This document shows, one piece after another, positions 1-11,546 of a stretch of 64,000 nt of DNA. Origin of the DNA: Actinomadura graeca (GTDB lineage Bacteria > Actinomycetota > Actinomycetes > Streptosporangiales > Streptosporangiaceae); assembly GCF_019175365.1 (NCBI RefSeq), contig NZ_CP059572.1, forward strand, positions 5,208,001 to 5,272,000. The letters are read 5' to 3'. Made by a program: the position numbers and the translations under genes. The first letter of the stretch is position 1; each line of letters starts with the position of its first letter. The notes beneath the pieces are model-generated. The model searched no databases, was not told where the DNA came from, and saw only the letters and a list, made by a program, of their open reading frames with translations.

Positions 1-108
1 CGGACGTGATCGGGTCAGACGCCGCGGGCGGGTACGGGCGGGTACGGGCGGACATAGGCGGGCAGCAACGTGCAGGGGACGGGCAGGGACGCGAACCCGC
101 GTCGGCGG

Positions 109-294
109 TCAGAACGTGCGGACCTGACGGATGACCTTGCGGCGGAGTTGGATACGACGGCTACCGTCGGGGTAGAGGCGCAACCGATCGATCTCCCAGC
201 CGCCGTGCTCGGCGTGCTCGGTCAAGATCTGCCGGGCGGTATCACGCGTGGTGCCGCGCGGCAGTGACAAGACGAGGTAGGTGTACTCCACCAT
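109..294 (-). CDS. DUF5703 family small protein
   Basis: A 61-residue protein starting MVEYTYLVLSLPRG and ending in a basic RRKVIRQVRTF tail. This matches my memory of the DUF5703 family, short actinobacterial proteins of unknown function. An upstream in-frame ATG would give 87 residues, but the extra N-terminal part is proline-rich and unlike the family, so the internal ATG was chosen. It diverges from topA, with about 280 bp between. No catalytic motif is visible. The family call is fairly sure; the function is unknown. Confidence 0.8.
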   Translation of the reverse strand: MVEYTYLVLSLPRGTTRDTARQILTEHAEHGGWEIDRLRLYPDGSRRIQLRRKVIRQVRTF

Positions 295-577
295 TGCGAC
301 CATTATTACTTGGTCAGCCGGGAGCGGGACACCGTACGGTGGCGGCTCGGTCCTCGCGTGTGCCGGTGGCATGTCATCCTGTCGGGGGCGCGGACGGCGC
401 CGGAGATCGCGCCCGCCTCACCGGGCGGGGCGGCGACCGCGGGACGCGCCGCGGGGACGGCCGCGGGAACCGCGGGGCATGAACGCGCCGTCAGACGACG
501 TTGTAGGAGCCTGACAAGCAGAGCCGAGCAAGAAGAGCCTAAGCAAGAAGACCAAAGACAGCGAGGTTGGAGCGACT
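295..577. other. intergenic region upstream of topA
   Basis: This gap holds the promoters for the divergent DUF5703 and topA genes. A purine-rich stretch (gcgaggttggag) just before the topA GTG can act as a weak ribosome-binding site. No other gene or hairpin was seen. Confidence 0.4.
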
Positions 578-3277
578 GTGCCAGCCAAGAACGGCACCGC
601 GGGCAGTGGCCGGGACAACGGCGCCGGTACGCGCCTGGTGATCGTCGAGTCGCCGGCGAAGGCGAAGACGATCGCCGGGTACCTGGGCCGTGGCTACATC
701 GTGGAGTCCAGTATCGGCCATATCCGGGACCTTCCCGGCAGCGCCTCGGAGGTGCCGGCCAAGTACAAGGGCGAGCCGTGGGCCAAGCTCGGCGTGAACG
801 TCGAGCAGGACTTCGAGCCGCTCTACGTGGTCAACACCGACAAGCGGCAGCAGGTGGCCAAGCTCAAGAAACTGCTCGCCGAGGCCGACGAGCTGTTCCT
901 CGCGACGGACGAGGACCGGGAGGGCGAGGCGATCGCCTGGCACCTTCAGGACGTCCTCAAGCCGAAGGTGCCCGTGCACCGGATGGTCTTCAACGAGATC
1001 ACCAAGGACGCGATCCAGCGCGCCGCCGCCAACCCGCGCCAGCTGAACATGCGCCTGGTGGACGCGCAGGAGACGCGCCGCATCCTGGACCGCCTGTACG
1101 GGTACGAGGTCAGTCCCGTCCTGTGGAAGAAGGTCATGCCGAGGCTGTCGGCGGGCCGGGTGCAGTCGGTGGCGACGCGGCTGGTCGTGGAGCGCGAGCG
1201 GGAGCGGATCGCGTTCGTCCCGGCGCACTATTGGGACATCGCCGCGCAGTTCGACACCGGGAAGGACGAGGAGCCCACGGCGTTCAAGGCCGGGCTCATC
1301 TCCGTGGATGGCAAGCGCGTCGCGCAGGGACGCGACTTCTCGTCCGACGGCAGGCTCAAGACCAAGGACGCCTTGCATCTGGACGAGGAGGCGGCGCGCG
1401 CGCTGGCCGAGCGTCTGCGTGAGCGTCCGTACTCCGTCAAGTCCGTCGAGCGGAAGCCGTACACCCGCAAGCCGTACCCGCCGTTCCGGACGACGACGTT
1501 GCAGCAGGAGGCCAGCCGCAAGCTGAGCTACTCCGCGAAGTACACGATGTCGGTCGCGCAGAAGCTGTACGAGAACGGCTTCATCACCTACATGCGCACC
1601 GACTCGATCACCCTCTCGGAGACGGCGATCACGGCGGCGCGGCGGCAGGCGGCGACGCTGTTCGGCGGCGAGTACGTCCCGGACAAGCCGCGCGTCTACG
1701 CGTCCAAGGTGAAGAACGCGCAGGAGGCGCACGAGGCGATCCGCCCGGCGGGCGACACGTTCCGCACCCCGGCGGAGACGGGCCTGTCCGGCGACCAGTT
1801 CCGGCTGTACGAGCTGATCTGGAAGCGGACGATCGCGTCCCAGATGAAGGACGCGGCGGGCCAGTCGGTGTCGATCCGCGTCACGGGCGTCTCGACCCGG
1901 GACGAGACGGCGGAGTTCGGCGCGACCGGCAAGACCATCACGTTCTACGGCTTCCTCAAGGCGTACGTGGAGAGCGCGGACGACCCGTCCACCGACCGGG
2001 ACGACCAGGAGCGGCGCCTGCCGAACCTGGAGGAGAACGACCCGCTGAGCGCGCTCGCCGTGGACGCCGAGGGGCACTCGACCCGCCCGCCGGCCCGTTA
2101 CACCGAGGCGAGCCTGGTCAAGGAGCTGGAGGAGCGGGAGATCGGGCGGCCCTCCACCTACGCCTCGATCATCGGGACGATCCTCGACCGCGGGTACGTG
2201 TTCAAGAAGGGCACGGCGCTCGTCCCGTCGTTCCTGGCGTTCGCCGTGGTCAACCTGCTGGAGCAGCACTTCGGCAACCTGGTCGACTACGACTTCACCG
2301 CGCACATGGAGGACGGTCTCGACGAGATCGCGCGCGGCGAGGCCGAGCGCGTCCGCTGGCTGACGCGGTTCTACTTCGGCGACAACGGCGAGGAGGGCCT
2401 GAAGGAGCTGGTCGGCGACATCGGCGACATCGACGCCAAGGGGATCAGCTCGTTCCCGCTGAAGGGCACCGACATCATGGTGCGCGTCGGCCGGTACGGG
2501 CCCTACCTGGACCGCGACGGCGACCGGGTCAACATCCCCGAGGACATCGCGCCGGACGAGCTGACGGCGGAGAAGGCCGAGGAGCTGTTCGCGCAGCCGA
2601 GCGGCGACCGGGAGCTGGGCACCGACCCGGAGACCGGGCATGTGATCGTGGCGAAGTCCGGGCGGTTCGGCCCGTACGTCACCGAGATCCTCCCCGAGCC
2701 GGCCCCGCCCGCCGAGGGGGAGAAGAAGAAGCGGACGAAGAAGGCGGACGCCCCCAAGGCGCGCACCGGTTCGCTGTTCAAGTCGATGTCGCTCGACACG
2801 ATCACGCTGGACGACGCGCTGAAGCTGCTGTCCCTGCCGCGCACCCTGGGCGAGCTGGACGGCGAGCCGGTCACCGCGCAGAACGGGCGGTTCGGGCCGT
2901 ACATCAAGAGGGGCACCGACAGTCGCTCGCTCGGCTCGGAGGACGAGCTCTTCACGGTCACGCTGGACAAGGCCAAGGAGCTGTTCGCCCAGCCGAAGCA
3001 GCGCGGGCGGGGCCGGGCCGCGGCCGCGGCGCCGCTGCGCGAGCTGGGCACGGATCCGGCGAGCCAGAAGCCCGTGGTGGTGAAGGAGGGGCGTTTCGGC
3101 CCGTACGTCACAGACGGCGAGACGAACGCCAGCCTCCGCAAGGGCGACGAGGTCGAGTCGATCACCATTCAGCGCGCCGCGGAACTGCTCGCGGAGCGTC
3201 GTGAGAAGGTGGCGGCGGGTGGCGGGAAGAAGAAGACGGCAACGCGCCGTCGAACCTCCGCAAAGTCCGGCTCCTAG
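578..3277 (+). CDS. topA: DNA topoisomerase I
   Basis: An 899-residue type IA topoisomerase that relaxes negative supercoils through a transient 5'-phosphotyrosine. The N-terminal Toprim domain begins with VIVESPAKAKTI and has the acidic DEDREGEAIAWH motif. SAGRVQSVA follows, then the active-site segment FITYMRTDS with the catalytic Tyr near residue 338. The C-terminal third carries several repeats of the type (N/K)GRFGPY(I/V), the Topo_C repeats of actinobacterial enzymes in place of zinc fingers. A Lys/Arg-rich tail ends the protein, as is usual in actinobacteria. The start is GTG 15 bp after a weak purine-rich site. The gene leads into the tmk fusion and holB, a common actinobacterial order. 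Confidence 0.97.
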   Translation: MPAKNGTAGSGRDNGAGTRLVIVESPAKAKTIAGYLGRGYIVESSIGHIRDLPGSASEVPAKYKGEPWAKLGVNVEQDFEPLYVVNTDKRQQVAKLKKLLAEADELFLATDEDREGEAIAWHLQDVLKPKVPVHRMVFNEITKDAIQRAAANPRQLNMRLVDAQETRRILDRLYGYEVSPVLWKKVMPRLSAGRVQSVATRLVVERERERIAFVPAHYWDIAAQFDTGKDEEPTAFKAGLISVDGKRVAQGRDFSSDGRLKTKDALHLDEEAARALAERLRERPYSVKSVERKPYTRKPYPPFRTTTLQQEASRKLSYSAKYTMSVAQKLYENGFITYMRTDSITLSETAITAARRQAATLFGGEYVPDKPRVYASKVKNAQEAHEAIRPAGDTFRTPAETGLSGDQFRLYELIWKRTIASQMKDAAGQSVSIRVTGVSTRDETAEFGATGKTITFYGFLKAYVESADDPSTDRDDQERRLPNLEENDPLSALAVDAEGHSTRPPARYTEASLVKELEEREIGRPSTYASIIGTILDRGYVFKKGTALVPSFLAFAVVNLLEQHFGNLVDYDFTAHMEDGLDEIARGEAERVRWLTRFYFGDNGEEGLKELVGDIGDIDAKGISSFPLKGTDIMVRVGRYGPYLDRDGDRVNIPEDIAPDELTAEKAEELFAQPSGDRELGTDPETGHVIVAKSGRFGPYVTEILPEPAPPAEGEKKKRTKKADAPKARTGSLFKSMSLDTITLDDALKLLSLPRTLGELDGEPVTAQNGRFGPYIKRGTDSRSLGSEDELFTVTLDKAKELFAQPKQRGRGRAAAAAPLRELGTDPASQKPVVVKEGRFGPYVTDGETNASLRKGDEVESITIQRAAELLAERREKVAAGGGKKKTATRRRTSAKSGS

Positions 3278-3292
3278 GGACAACTACGCCGA

Positions 3293-3298
3293 TACCCT
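3293..3298 (+). promoter_or_regulatory. -10 box TACCCT, leaderless start of MFS-tmk
   Basis: TACCCT lies 7 nt before the ATG at 3306 and no Shine-Dalgarno sequence is present. This is the arrangement expected for a leaderless mRNA. Confidence 0.5.
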
Positions 3299-3305
3299 GA
3301 CCGAC

Positions 3306-5438
<2,133 letters not shown>

Positions 5439-5515
5439 GCGGACTCATGGGCGGACGGGACGGGCGAGTCATCGCCTCATACGCCGGTCCGGGCCATTCC
5501 GCCGTGGACACGCCC

Positions 5516-5521
5516 TAGCCT
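5516..5521 (+). promoter_or_regulatory. -10 box TAGCCT upstream of holB
   Basis: TAGCCT is 6 nt before the holB ATG with no ribosome-binding site between them, consistent with a leaderless transcript. Confidence 0.45.
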
Positions 5522-5527
5522 TGTGAC

Positions 5528-6694
5528 ATGAGCGTGTGGGACGACCTGGTGGGCCAGGAGCCGGTCATCGCGCAGCTGTCGTCGGCCGCCGCCGGGCCGG
5601 GCACCGCGGGGGAGCAGGGGACGTCGGGCGGCATGGCGCACGCGTGGCTGTTCACCGGGCCGCCGGGGGCGGGACGCACCGCCGCCGCGCGGGCGTTCGC
5701 CGCGGCGTTGCAGTGCTCCGAGACGCCGCGCGGGTGCGGGTACTGCCCGTCCTGCCACCAGGTCCTCCAGGGCACGCACGCCGATCTCGAGGTCGTCCGC
5801 CCGGCGGGCCTGTCGTACGGGGTGAAGGAGACCCGCGAGCTGGTGCTGCGGGCGTCGTCGTCCCCGAGCGGCGGGCGGTGGCAGATCGTCCTGTTCGAGG
5901 ACGCGGAGCGGGCCACCGAGCAGGCGGCGAACGCGCTGCTGAAGGCGATCGAGGAACCGCCGCCGCGCACGGTGTGGCTGCTGTGCACGCCCGCACCGGA
6001 CGATCTGCTCGTCACGATCCGGTCCCGCTGCCGCCTGGTGACGCTGCGGACGCCGCCGGTGGGGGCGGTCGCGGACGTCCTCGTCCAGCGCGACGGGGTC
6101 GACCGGGAGACGGCGGACGTGGTGGCGCGCGCCGCGCAGGGGCACATCAGCCGGGCACGGAGACTCGCGACCGACCCGCAGGCGCGCGCGCGCCGCGCCG
6201 AGGTGCTCGCGATACCGCGCAGGCTGACATCGGTGGGCCCGGCGGTGATGGCGGCGGAGGCACTGGTGAAGGCGGCCGAGGCCGAGGCGAAGGTCCAGAC
6301 CGAGGAGCTGAACGAGTCCGAGACGTCCGCGCTCCGGCAGGCGCTCGGGGAGAGCGCCAAGGGGCGCATGCCGCGCGGCACCGCCGGGGCGCTGAAGGAA
6401 CTGGAGGATCGCCAGAAGTCGCGCGCGACGCGGGTGAAACGCGACGCGCTCGACCGGGCGCTGCTCGACCTGGCGTCCTACTACCGGGACGTGCTGACGT
6501 TGCAGCTCGGGGCGGGGAGCGGGCTGGTCAACGCCGAGCTCGGCCCGGAGCTGCGGACGGCCGCGGCGGGCGGCCGCCCGGAGGGCACGCTCCGCAGGCT
6601 GGACGCGATCATGGAATGCCGCGAACGGCTGGAGGCGAACGTCAACCCGCTGCTCGCGGTCGAGGCGCTCACCCTGGCGCTGCGTACCGGCTGA
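5528..6694 (+). CDS. holB: DNA polymerase III subunit delta'
   Basis: A 388-residue clamp-loader subunit of the AAA+ family, starting MSVWDDLVGQEPVI. A Cys cluster (CSETPRGCGYCPSC) matches the clamp-loader zinc module. The P-loop reads GPPGAGRT, with Arg where an active ATPase has Lys; this agrees with delta' being a non-hydrolysing stator. The sensor region LLKAIEEPP and the SRC motif (IRSRCRLVTLRTPP) are present. A helical C-terminal collar follows. Its position after tmk is conserved in actinobacteria and elsewhere. The product partners with DnaX and HolA to load the sliding clamp. Confidence 0.94.
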   Translation: MSVWDDLVGQEPVIAQLSSAAAGPGTAGEQGTSGGMAHAWLFTGPPGAGRTAAARAFAAALQCSETPRGCGYCPSCHQVLQGTHADLEVVRPAGLSYGVKETRELVLRASSSPSGGRWQIVLFEDAERATEQAANALLKAIEEPPPRTVWLLCTPAPDDLLVTIRSRCRLVTLRTPPVGAVADVLVQRDGVDRETADVVARAAQGHISRARRLATDPQARARRAEVLAIPRRLTSVGPAVMAAEALVKAAEAEAKVQTEELNESETSALRQALGESAKGRMPRGTAGALKELEDRQKSRATRVKRDALDRALLDLASYYRDVLTLQLGAGSGLVNAELGPELRTAAAGGRPEGTLRRLDAIMECRERLEANVNPLLAVEALTLALRTG

Positions 6695-6977
6695 GGCTCC
6701 GGAGGCGCCGCGTCCCGCACGCACGCGACGTCCGGTGTCGCGTCCGGCACGCGTGCGGCGGCACGCAGCCGGCGGCAGGCGTGCGGTGGCACGTGTCCGG
6801 TGGCACGCGCGCGAGGACCGAAATCTTGGTTCCGGGCGCGAATCTCGCCGGAGGACTTACAAGAGCTGTCCCCTTTCGTTACATTCTTGTACGCCATCCT
6901 CAACATGAACATCAGTACCGTGCCCTGGCTGAGCCCCACAAATTGGGGCAAGCTCCCCCCACGCCAGGAGGTCTGCT
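6695..6977 (+). other. intergenic region before S8 peptidase gene
   Basis: The first half has short imperfect repeats of the type cggcacgcgtgcggtggcacg. The second half is AT-richer and probably carries the protease promoter. A strong AGGAGG ribosome-binding site at 6967-6972 fixes the TTG start at 6978. Confidence 0.45.
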
Positions 6978-8738
6978 TTGCGGCGCGTCCTGATATCTGC
7001 CACCTGTGCCGTCGCCCTGACGACGGCCCTTGCCTTCCCAGCGTCCGCGGCCCCGCGCCGGCCCGAGCACGAGGGGGTGGCTTCGGAGTACGTCGTCCTC
7101 TACCGGGAGGGCGTCCCCCTGGACGAGGCCCACGCCGCCGTGAAGGCCGCCGGGGGCAGGATCGTCCACGAGAACGAGGACGTGGGCGTCGCCACCGTGC
7201 GCTCGAAGAACCCCGAGTTCACCACCGACGCGATGGGTCACATCGCCCTGGAGGGCGTCGCCCACAACCGCATTATCGGCGAGGCTCCCCAGGTCCCCAA
7301 GAAGACCGCCGCGGCCACGAGGGCCGCCCCGGCGAAGAACACCAAGAACACCAAGAACGCCGCGACCGTCGAGCGGACCACCGGCGCGCAGGGCACCGTG
7401 ACGGTCGCGGGAAAGCCCAGCAAGGACACCGAGCCGCTGGCCGATCTGCAGTGGGACATGAAGCAGATCCACGCCACGAACGAAGGCTCGTACAAGACCG
7501 AACCCGGTGACAGGCGGGTGCTGGTCGGCGTCCTGGACACAGGCGTGGACGGCGACCACCCCGACATCAAGCCGAACTTCAACAAGAAGCTCAGCCGCAA
7601 CTTCACCCAGGACGTCCCCAAGGACGCCGACGGGAAGGAACTGGACGGCCCCTGTGAGTTCAAGTCGTGCGTCGACCCCGTCGACTGGGACGACAACGAC
7701 CACGGCACGCACGTCGCGTCCACCATTGCCTCGCCCCGCAACGGGCTCGGCATGTCGGGCGTCGCGCCGAACGTGTCGCTGGTCAACATCCGCGTCGGGC
7801 AGGACTCCGGCCAGTTCTACCTGCAGCCGACCGTGGACGGGCTGACATACGCGGCCAAGTCCGGCATCGACGTCGTCAACATGTCGTACTACCTGGATCC
7901 GTGGTTGTTCAACTGTGCCGACAACCCGGCCGACAAGCCCGCCGACCAGCTCGAACAGCGCACCATCGTCAAGGCGACGCAGCGCGCCCTGGACTTCGCG
8001 CACGACCGCGGCGTGACCCTGATCTCCGCCGCGGGCAACGAGCTCATCGACTACACCAAGACCAACGTGGACGAGACGAGCCCGGACTTCCCGTCGGTCC
8101 CGGGTGAGAAGCCCTACAAGCGGACGGTCCCGGCGAGCTGCGCGTCGATGCCGACCGAGGGCGACCACGTGATCCCGGTGTCGGCGACCGGCCCGAGCAC
8201 CCGCAAGTCCTACTACAGCAGCTTCGGGAACGGCTTCATCGCCGTGGCCGCCCCCGGCGGCGACAAGGTGGACGCGCCCGACGGCAAGCCGGACGACCGG
8301 CGCGGCATCTGGGCCGCCTACCCCGAGCGGCTCGCGAAGGAGCGCGGCGAGCTGAACTCCGACGGCAGCCCGAAGGTGCCGAACATCATCCGCAGCTGCG
8401 CCGAGGACGAGTGCGCCTACTACCAGTCGATCCAGGGCACCTCGATGGCCTCACCGCACGCCGTGGGCGTCGCCGCGCTGATCGTCAGCAAGTACGGCAG
8501 GAAGGACCGCCACAACGGCGGGCTCACGCTGAACCCGCGGATCGTCGAGGGCGTGCTGCGCGCCACCGCGACCACCAAGCCCTGCCCGAGCCCGAACACC
8601 GTCGAATACGTCTGGTACAGGCTCACCGACGGCAAATGGGTGAAGAACACGTCGCAGCAGACCTGCGAGGGCTCGAAGGGCCGGAACGGGTTCTTCGGCA
8701 ACGGCATCGTTGATGCGCTGAACGCCGTCCAGAACTGA
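6978..8738 (+). CDS. secreted S8 family (subtilisin-like) serine peptidase
   Basis: A 586-residue secreted protease. The N-terminus MRRVLISATCAVALTTALA with a following ASA is a Sec signal peptide. An inhibitor-I9-like propeptide (YVVLYREGVPLDEA...) follows. The catalytic triad is visible: Asp in VGVLDTGVDGDHPD (about 187), His in DNDHGTHVAS (about 242) and Ser in GTSMASPHAVGVAA (about 489). The start is TTG, set by an AGGAGG 5 nt upstream. Several Cys pairs in the mature part suggest extracellular disulfides. It is monocistronic, with a terminator hairpin downstream. Substrates cannot be predicted. Confidence 0.93.
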   Translation: MRRVLISATCAVALTTALAFPASAAPRRPEHEGVASEYVVLYREGVPLDEAHAAVKAAGGRIVHENEDVGVATVRSKNPEFTTDAMGHIALEGVAHNRIIGEAPQVPKKTAAATRAAPAKNTKNTKNAATVERTTGAQGTVTVAGKPSKDTEPLADLQWDMKQIHATNEGSYKTEPGDRRVLVGVLDTGVDGDHPDIKPNFNKKLSRNFTQDVPKDADGKELDGPCEFKSCVDPVDWDDNDHGTHVASTIASPRNGLGMSGVAPNVSLVNIRVGQDSGQFYLQPTVDGLTYAAKSGIDVVNMSYYLDPWLFNCADNPADKPADQLEQRTIVKATQRALDFAHDRGVTLISAAGNELIDYTKTNVDETSPDFPSVPGEKPYKRTVPASCASMPTEGDHVIPVSATGPSTRKSYYSSFGNGFIAVAAPGGDKVDAPDGKPDDRRGIWAAYPERLAKERGELNSDGSPKVPNIIRSCAEDECAYYQSIQGTSMASPHAVGVAALIVSKYGRKDRHNGGLTLNPRIVEGVLRATATTKPCPSPNTVEYVWYRLTDGKWVKNTSQQTCEGSKGRNGFFGNGIVDALNAVQN

Positions 8739-8775
8739 CCCACCTAGGCGGCTGAGGCCCCTACAAGACAGGCAC

Positions 8776-8811
8776 GCGCGGCCCCCGACCGGCGACGGAC
8801 GGGGGCCGCGC
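8776..8811 (+). terminator. hairpin terminator after S8 peptidase
   Basis: A perfect 11-bp stem (gcgcggccccc / gggggccgcgc) with a 14-nt loop lies 37 bp after the protease stop. There is no U-tract, as is common in high-GC actinobacteria. Confidence 0.65.
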
Positions 8812-8969
8812 CGCTGTGCGCTGTGCCGGGCGGTCAGCGCGCGACGTCCTCCGCCGGGCGATCACCGGCGAGGAACGTCGTCCCAAGGCTGACCGGCGTG
8901 GACACCGTCGGCGTGGAGGGACGTTGACCTGCGGCGGGACGGACAGGCCGGTGGCGGCGGAGGCTGCGG

Positions 8970-8975
8970 CATGAT
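8970..8975 (+). promoter_or_regulatory. -10 box CATGAT, leaderless start of phosphatase
   Basis: CATGAT is 6 nt before the ATG at 8982. No ribosome-binding site is seen. Confidence 0.4.
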
Positions 8976-8981
8976 GGGGCC

Positions 8982-9461
8982 ATGCCGTACCGGGTCACGT
9001 TCGTCTGCACGGGCAACATCTGCCGCTCTCCGATGGCCGAATGGGTCCTGCGCCACCACGTCGACGAGGAGGGCCTGGACGTCGAGGTGGACAGCTCAGG
9101 CACGGGCCCCTGGCACGTGGGCCACGACGCCGACTCCCGGACGGTCGCGGCGCTGCGCCGGGCCGGCTACCGCTCGGCGCACACCGCCCGCCGGTTCGAG
9201 GCGGACTGGTTCGACAGGTACGACCTGATCCTCGCCCTGGACGAGGGACATCTCCGGGCGTTGCGGTCGATGGCGCCGGACGCGGACGCGCGGAACAGGA
9301 TCCGGCTCCTGCGCGAGTTCGACCCGGACGCGGGCGCCGACCTCGACGTCCCCGACCCCTACTACGGTGGCCGCGCCGACTTCGACCTCGTCCTGGAGAT
9401 GGTGGAGGCGGCGATGCCGGGGCTCCTGGAGGAGATCCGCGCCGGGCTCAAGGCCGCCTGA
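8982..9461 (+). CDS. low-molecular-weight protein-tyrosine phosphatase
   Basis: A 159-residue cytoplasmic phosphatase. The C-x5-R-S loop is at the N-terminus (CTGNICRS, nucleophile Cys9, Arg15), and the general-acid Asp is in the DVPDPYYGG loop. Length and motif order are those of LMW-PTPs. These remove phosphate from protein tyrosine, or in some bacteria from arginine; the substrate cannot be told. The following kinase-like gene begins 5 nt after the stop, so the two are probably co-transcribed, a linkage I recall from other actinobacteria. Confidence 0.93.
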   Translation: MPYRVTFVCTGNICRSPMAEWVLRHHVDEEGLDVEVDSSGTGPWHVGHDADSRTVAALRRAGYRSAHTARRFEADWFDRYDLILALDEGHLRALRSMAPDADARNRIRLLREFDPDAGADLDVPDPYYGGRADFDLVLEMVEAAMPGLLEEIRAGLKAA

Positions 9462-9466
9462 CCGCC

Positions 9467-10336
9467 GTGCGGGAGCGGACGGAAGTGCGCGAGCGGATCG
9501 GGCGGCTGCTCGGCACCCGCGTCGACGATCTCACCGACCTGGGACGCAGCCACTCCTGGACGCTGCATCGCGCGGCGCTCGCCGACGGCCGCGAGGTGTT
9601 CGTGAAGACCACCCGCGACGAGGTCGGCGTCTTCGCGGCGGAGGCGGCCGGGCTGCGCTGGCTGGCCGACGCGGGCCCCGGCACGCCCGTCCCGGACGTC
9701 CTCGGGGTGGACGGGCACATGCTCGTCCTGCCCTGGCTGCCACCCGCCCCGCCCACCCCGGAGGCCGCCGAGCGTCTCGGACGCGAGCTGGCGCGCATGC
9801 ACACCGAGGACCGTCCCGACGCGTACGGCGCGCCGTGGGACGGCTTCATCGCCGACCTCCCGCTCGACAACACGCCCGACTGGCGCGACTGGCCGTCCTG
9901 GTACGCCGAGCGCCGCCTGGAACCGTTCCTGCGCCGCGCGTCCCGCCACCTCTCCGGCGGCGACGCGCGCCTCGTCGAGCGTGTCATCGAAGGTGCCGGC
10001 GGCCTTGCCGGGCCGCCCGAGCCGCCTTCGCGCGTCCACGGCGACCTGTGGTCGGGCAACATCCGCTGGACGGACGGCCGGGCCCTGCTCATCGACCCCG
10101 CCGCGCACGGCGGCCACCGCGAGACCGACCTCGCGATGATGGCGCTGTTCGGGACTCCGCACCTCGACCGGGTCCTCGCGGCCTACCATGAGACGGCGCC
10201 GCCGGCGGACGGCTGGCGGGAGCGGATCCCGCTGCACCAGCTGCATCCGCTGCTCGTCCACCTGGAGCTGTTCGGCGGCTCGTACCGTTCCCAAGTGGTC
10301 GAGACGGCCCGCGCGGCGCTCGCCGCCGGACGATGA
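9467..10336 (+). CDS. fructosamine kinase family protein
   Basis: A 289-residue member of the fructosamine/ketosamine-3-kinase family (protein-kinase-like fold). The catalytic segment RVHGDLWSGNIRW contains the HGD...N motif, and the metal-binding IDPAAHGGHRETDLAM follows. The family phosphorylates sugar-derived adducts on amines, triggering deglycation. The GTG start follows the phosphatase stop by 5 nt; another GTG 18 bp further in is possible. The pairing with an LMW-phosphatase suggests joint repair or dephosphorylation of modified proteins (inference). Confidence 0.88.
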   Translation: MRERTEVRERIGRLLGTRVDDLTDLGRSHSWTLHRAALADGREVFVKTTRDEVGVFAAEAAGLRWLADAGPGTPVPDVLGVDGHMLVLPWLPPAPPTPEAAERLGRELARMHTEDRPDAYGAPWDGFIADLPLDNTPDWRDWPSWYAERRLEPFLRRASRHLSGGDARLVERVIEGAGGLAGPPEPPSRVHGDLWSGNIRWTDGRALLIDPAAHGGHRETDLAMMALFGTPHLDRVLAAYHETAPPADGWRERIPLHQLHPLLVHLELFGGSYRSQVVETARAALAAGR

Positions 10337-10446
10337 GTCAGTGAATGACAACTCCTCATTTATGGCTGCTTGCCGGGAGGTGGATGAGATAGAAACTACG
10401 GGTCGGTAGATCGGTGATCAGTGAGAGGCTGGTGCGGGGCAAGCCC

Positions 10447-11457
10447 ATGAACGGACGTTCGCGGATCGGCTCGGCGTGGCGGGGACTCCTCCCGGTCGGC
10501 GTCGCCGCCGGGATGGCGCTGGTCATCGGGGGCGGCGTGGACGCCGTCCACCACCGCCAGCGCGCGGCGAAGACCGAGCACGCGGCCAAGCCCGCGGCCA
10601 AGAGCGAGCAGACCGCGTCCCGCTTCCTCGTCGGCGTCCGGCAGGCGGGCACCGCCCTGCTCGTGCGCGACCTCAAGGGCGCCGACGTCGGCCTGCCCAT
10701 CGCCGCCCCGCGCGGGGCGCGCTTCCGGCACGTCTCCGCGCTGAAAGGCGGCACCTTCGTCGTCGCGGCCTCCACCGGACGGCAGGTAACGTTCCAGCGC
10801 CTCAAGTTGGACGCCAAGGGCCGTCCCAAGGCACTCCAGCCGCTTCCCAAGGCGACCCTCTCCGGAGTCTCCACCGCCTACTCCGATCTGGCCGCCGGAC
10901 CCGACGGCGACCGCATCGCCTACGTCACCTACCGGGGCGCCAAGAGCCGCGTGGACGTCGTCTCCACCCGCACCGGCGCGCGCAAGTCCTGGACGACCAA
11001 GGGCCCGGCGCACGTCGCCGGCCTCTCCTGGGCCGGGGACACCCTCGCGTTCGTCTGGAGCCCGCTCCACCACGTCCACGGCAGGGTCGCCGAGGCCAAG
11101 CACCAGGTGCGCGCACTCGACACCAGGCTCCCGTCCGGTGACCTCAAGGCCAGCAAGCCCGTCCTGAACCTGCCCAAGGGCGCGTCCGAGGCCGTCCTCA
11201 CGCGGGACGGCCGGACCGTCATCGCCGGCCTCGCCCAGGACGGGCAGATCACCCTCCAGGGCTACGCCGTCGCGACCCGCAAGCCGACCAAGATCTTCGC
11301 GCGGCAGAGGGTGGCCGGGAAGAGGCCCGCGCTCCGCGTCTCCCGCCTCGACATCGACCACACGGGCCGCCACCTGCTCGCCGCGCTCACCGACGGCCGC
11401 CTGCTCGCGGACGGCGCCGTCCTCACCGCCCCCGACCTCGCCGACGCCGCCTGGTGA
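10447..11457 (+). CDS. membrane-anchored protein with beta-propeller-like repeats
   Basis: About 336 residues. The N-terminus is basic (MNGRSRIGSAWRG) followed by one membrane helix (LLPVGVAAGMALVIGGGV), a Lys/Ala-rich linker and a large extracellular part. That part has repeated blocks such as TAYSDLAAGPDGDRIAYVTY and LSWAGDTLAFVW, resembling WD40/TolB-type propeller blades. No enzyme motif was seen. In-frame GTGs at 10414 and 10432 are alternative starts; the ATG was preferred because it leaves a compact signal anchor. The function is unknown, with an outside surface location expected. Confidence 0.7.
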   Translation: MNGRSRIGSAWRGLLPVGVAAGMALVIGGGVDAVHHRQRAAKTEHAAKPAAKSEQTASRFLVGVRQAGTALLVRDLKGADVGLPIAAPRGARFRHVSALKGGTFVVAASTGRQVTFQRLKLDAKGRPKALQPLPKATLSGVSTAYSDLAAGPDGDRIAYVTYRGAKSRVDVVSTRTGARKSWTTKGPAHVAGLSWAGDTLAFVWSPLHHVHGRVAEAKHQVRALDTRLPSGDLKASKPVLNLPKGASEAVLTRDGRTVIAGLAQDGQITLQGYAVATRKPTKIFARQRVAGKRPALRVSRLDIDHTGRHLLAALTDGRLLADGAVLTAPDLADAAW

Positions 11458-11546
11458 ACCGTCCGATCACCGGATGAGCGGGGGGACATTCCAGCTGATC
11501 ACACCCTAGAGTGGGTCCCACGGAACCGGGCGAACGGAGCAAAACC

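Noticed and set aside
539..3283. A 914-codon open frame antisense to topA (and a 618-codon one antisense to the tmk fusion, 3405-5261)
   Set aside because: Long antisense frames are expected in 70% GC DNA; the peptides are Arg/Val/Leu/Asp-biased mirror sequences with no recognisable domain, while the plus-strand genes are certain.
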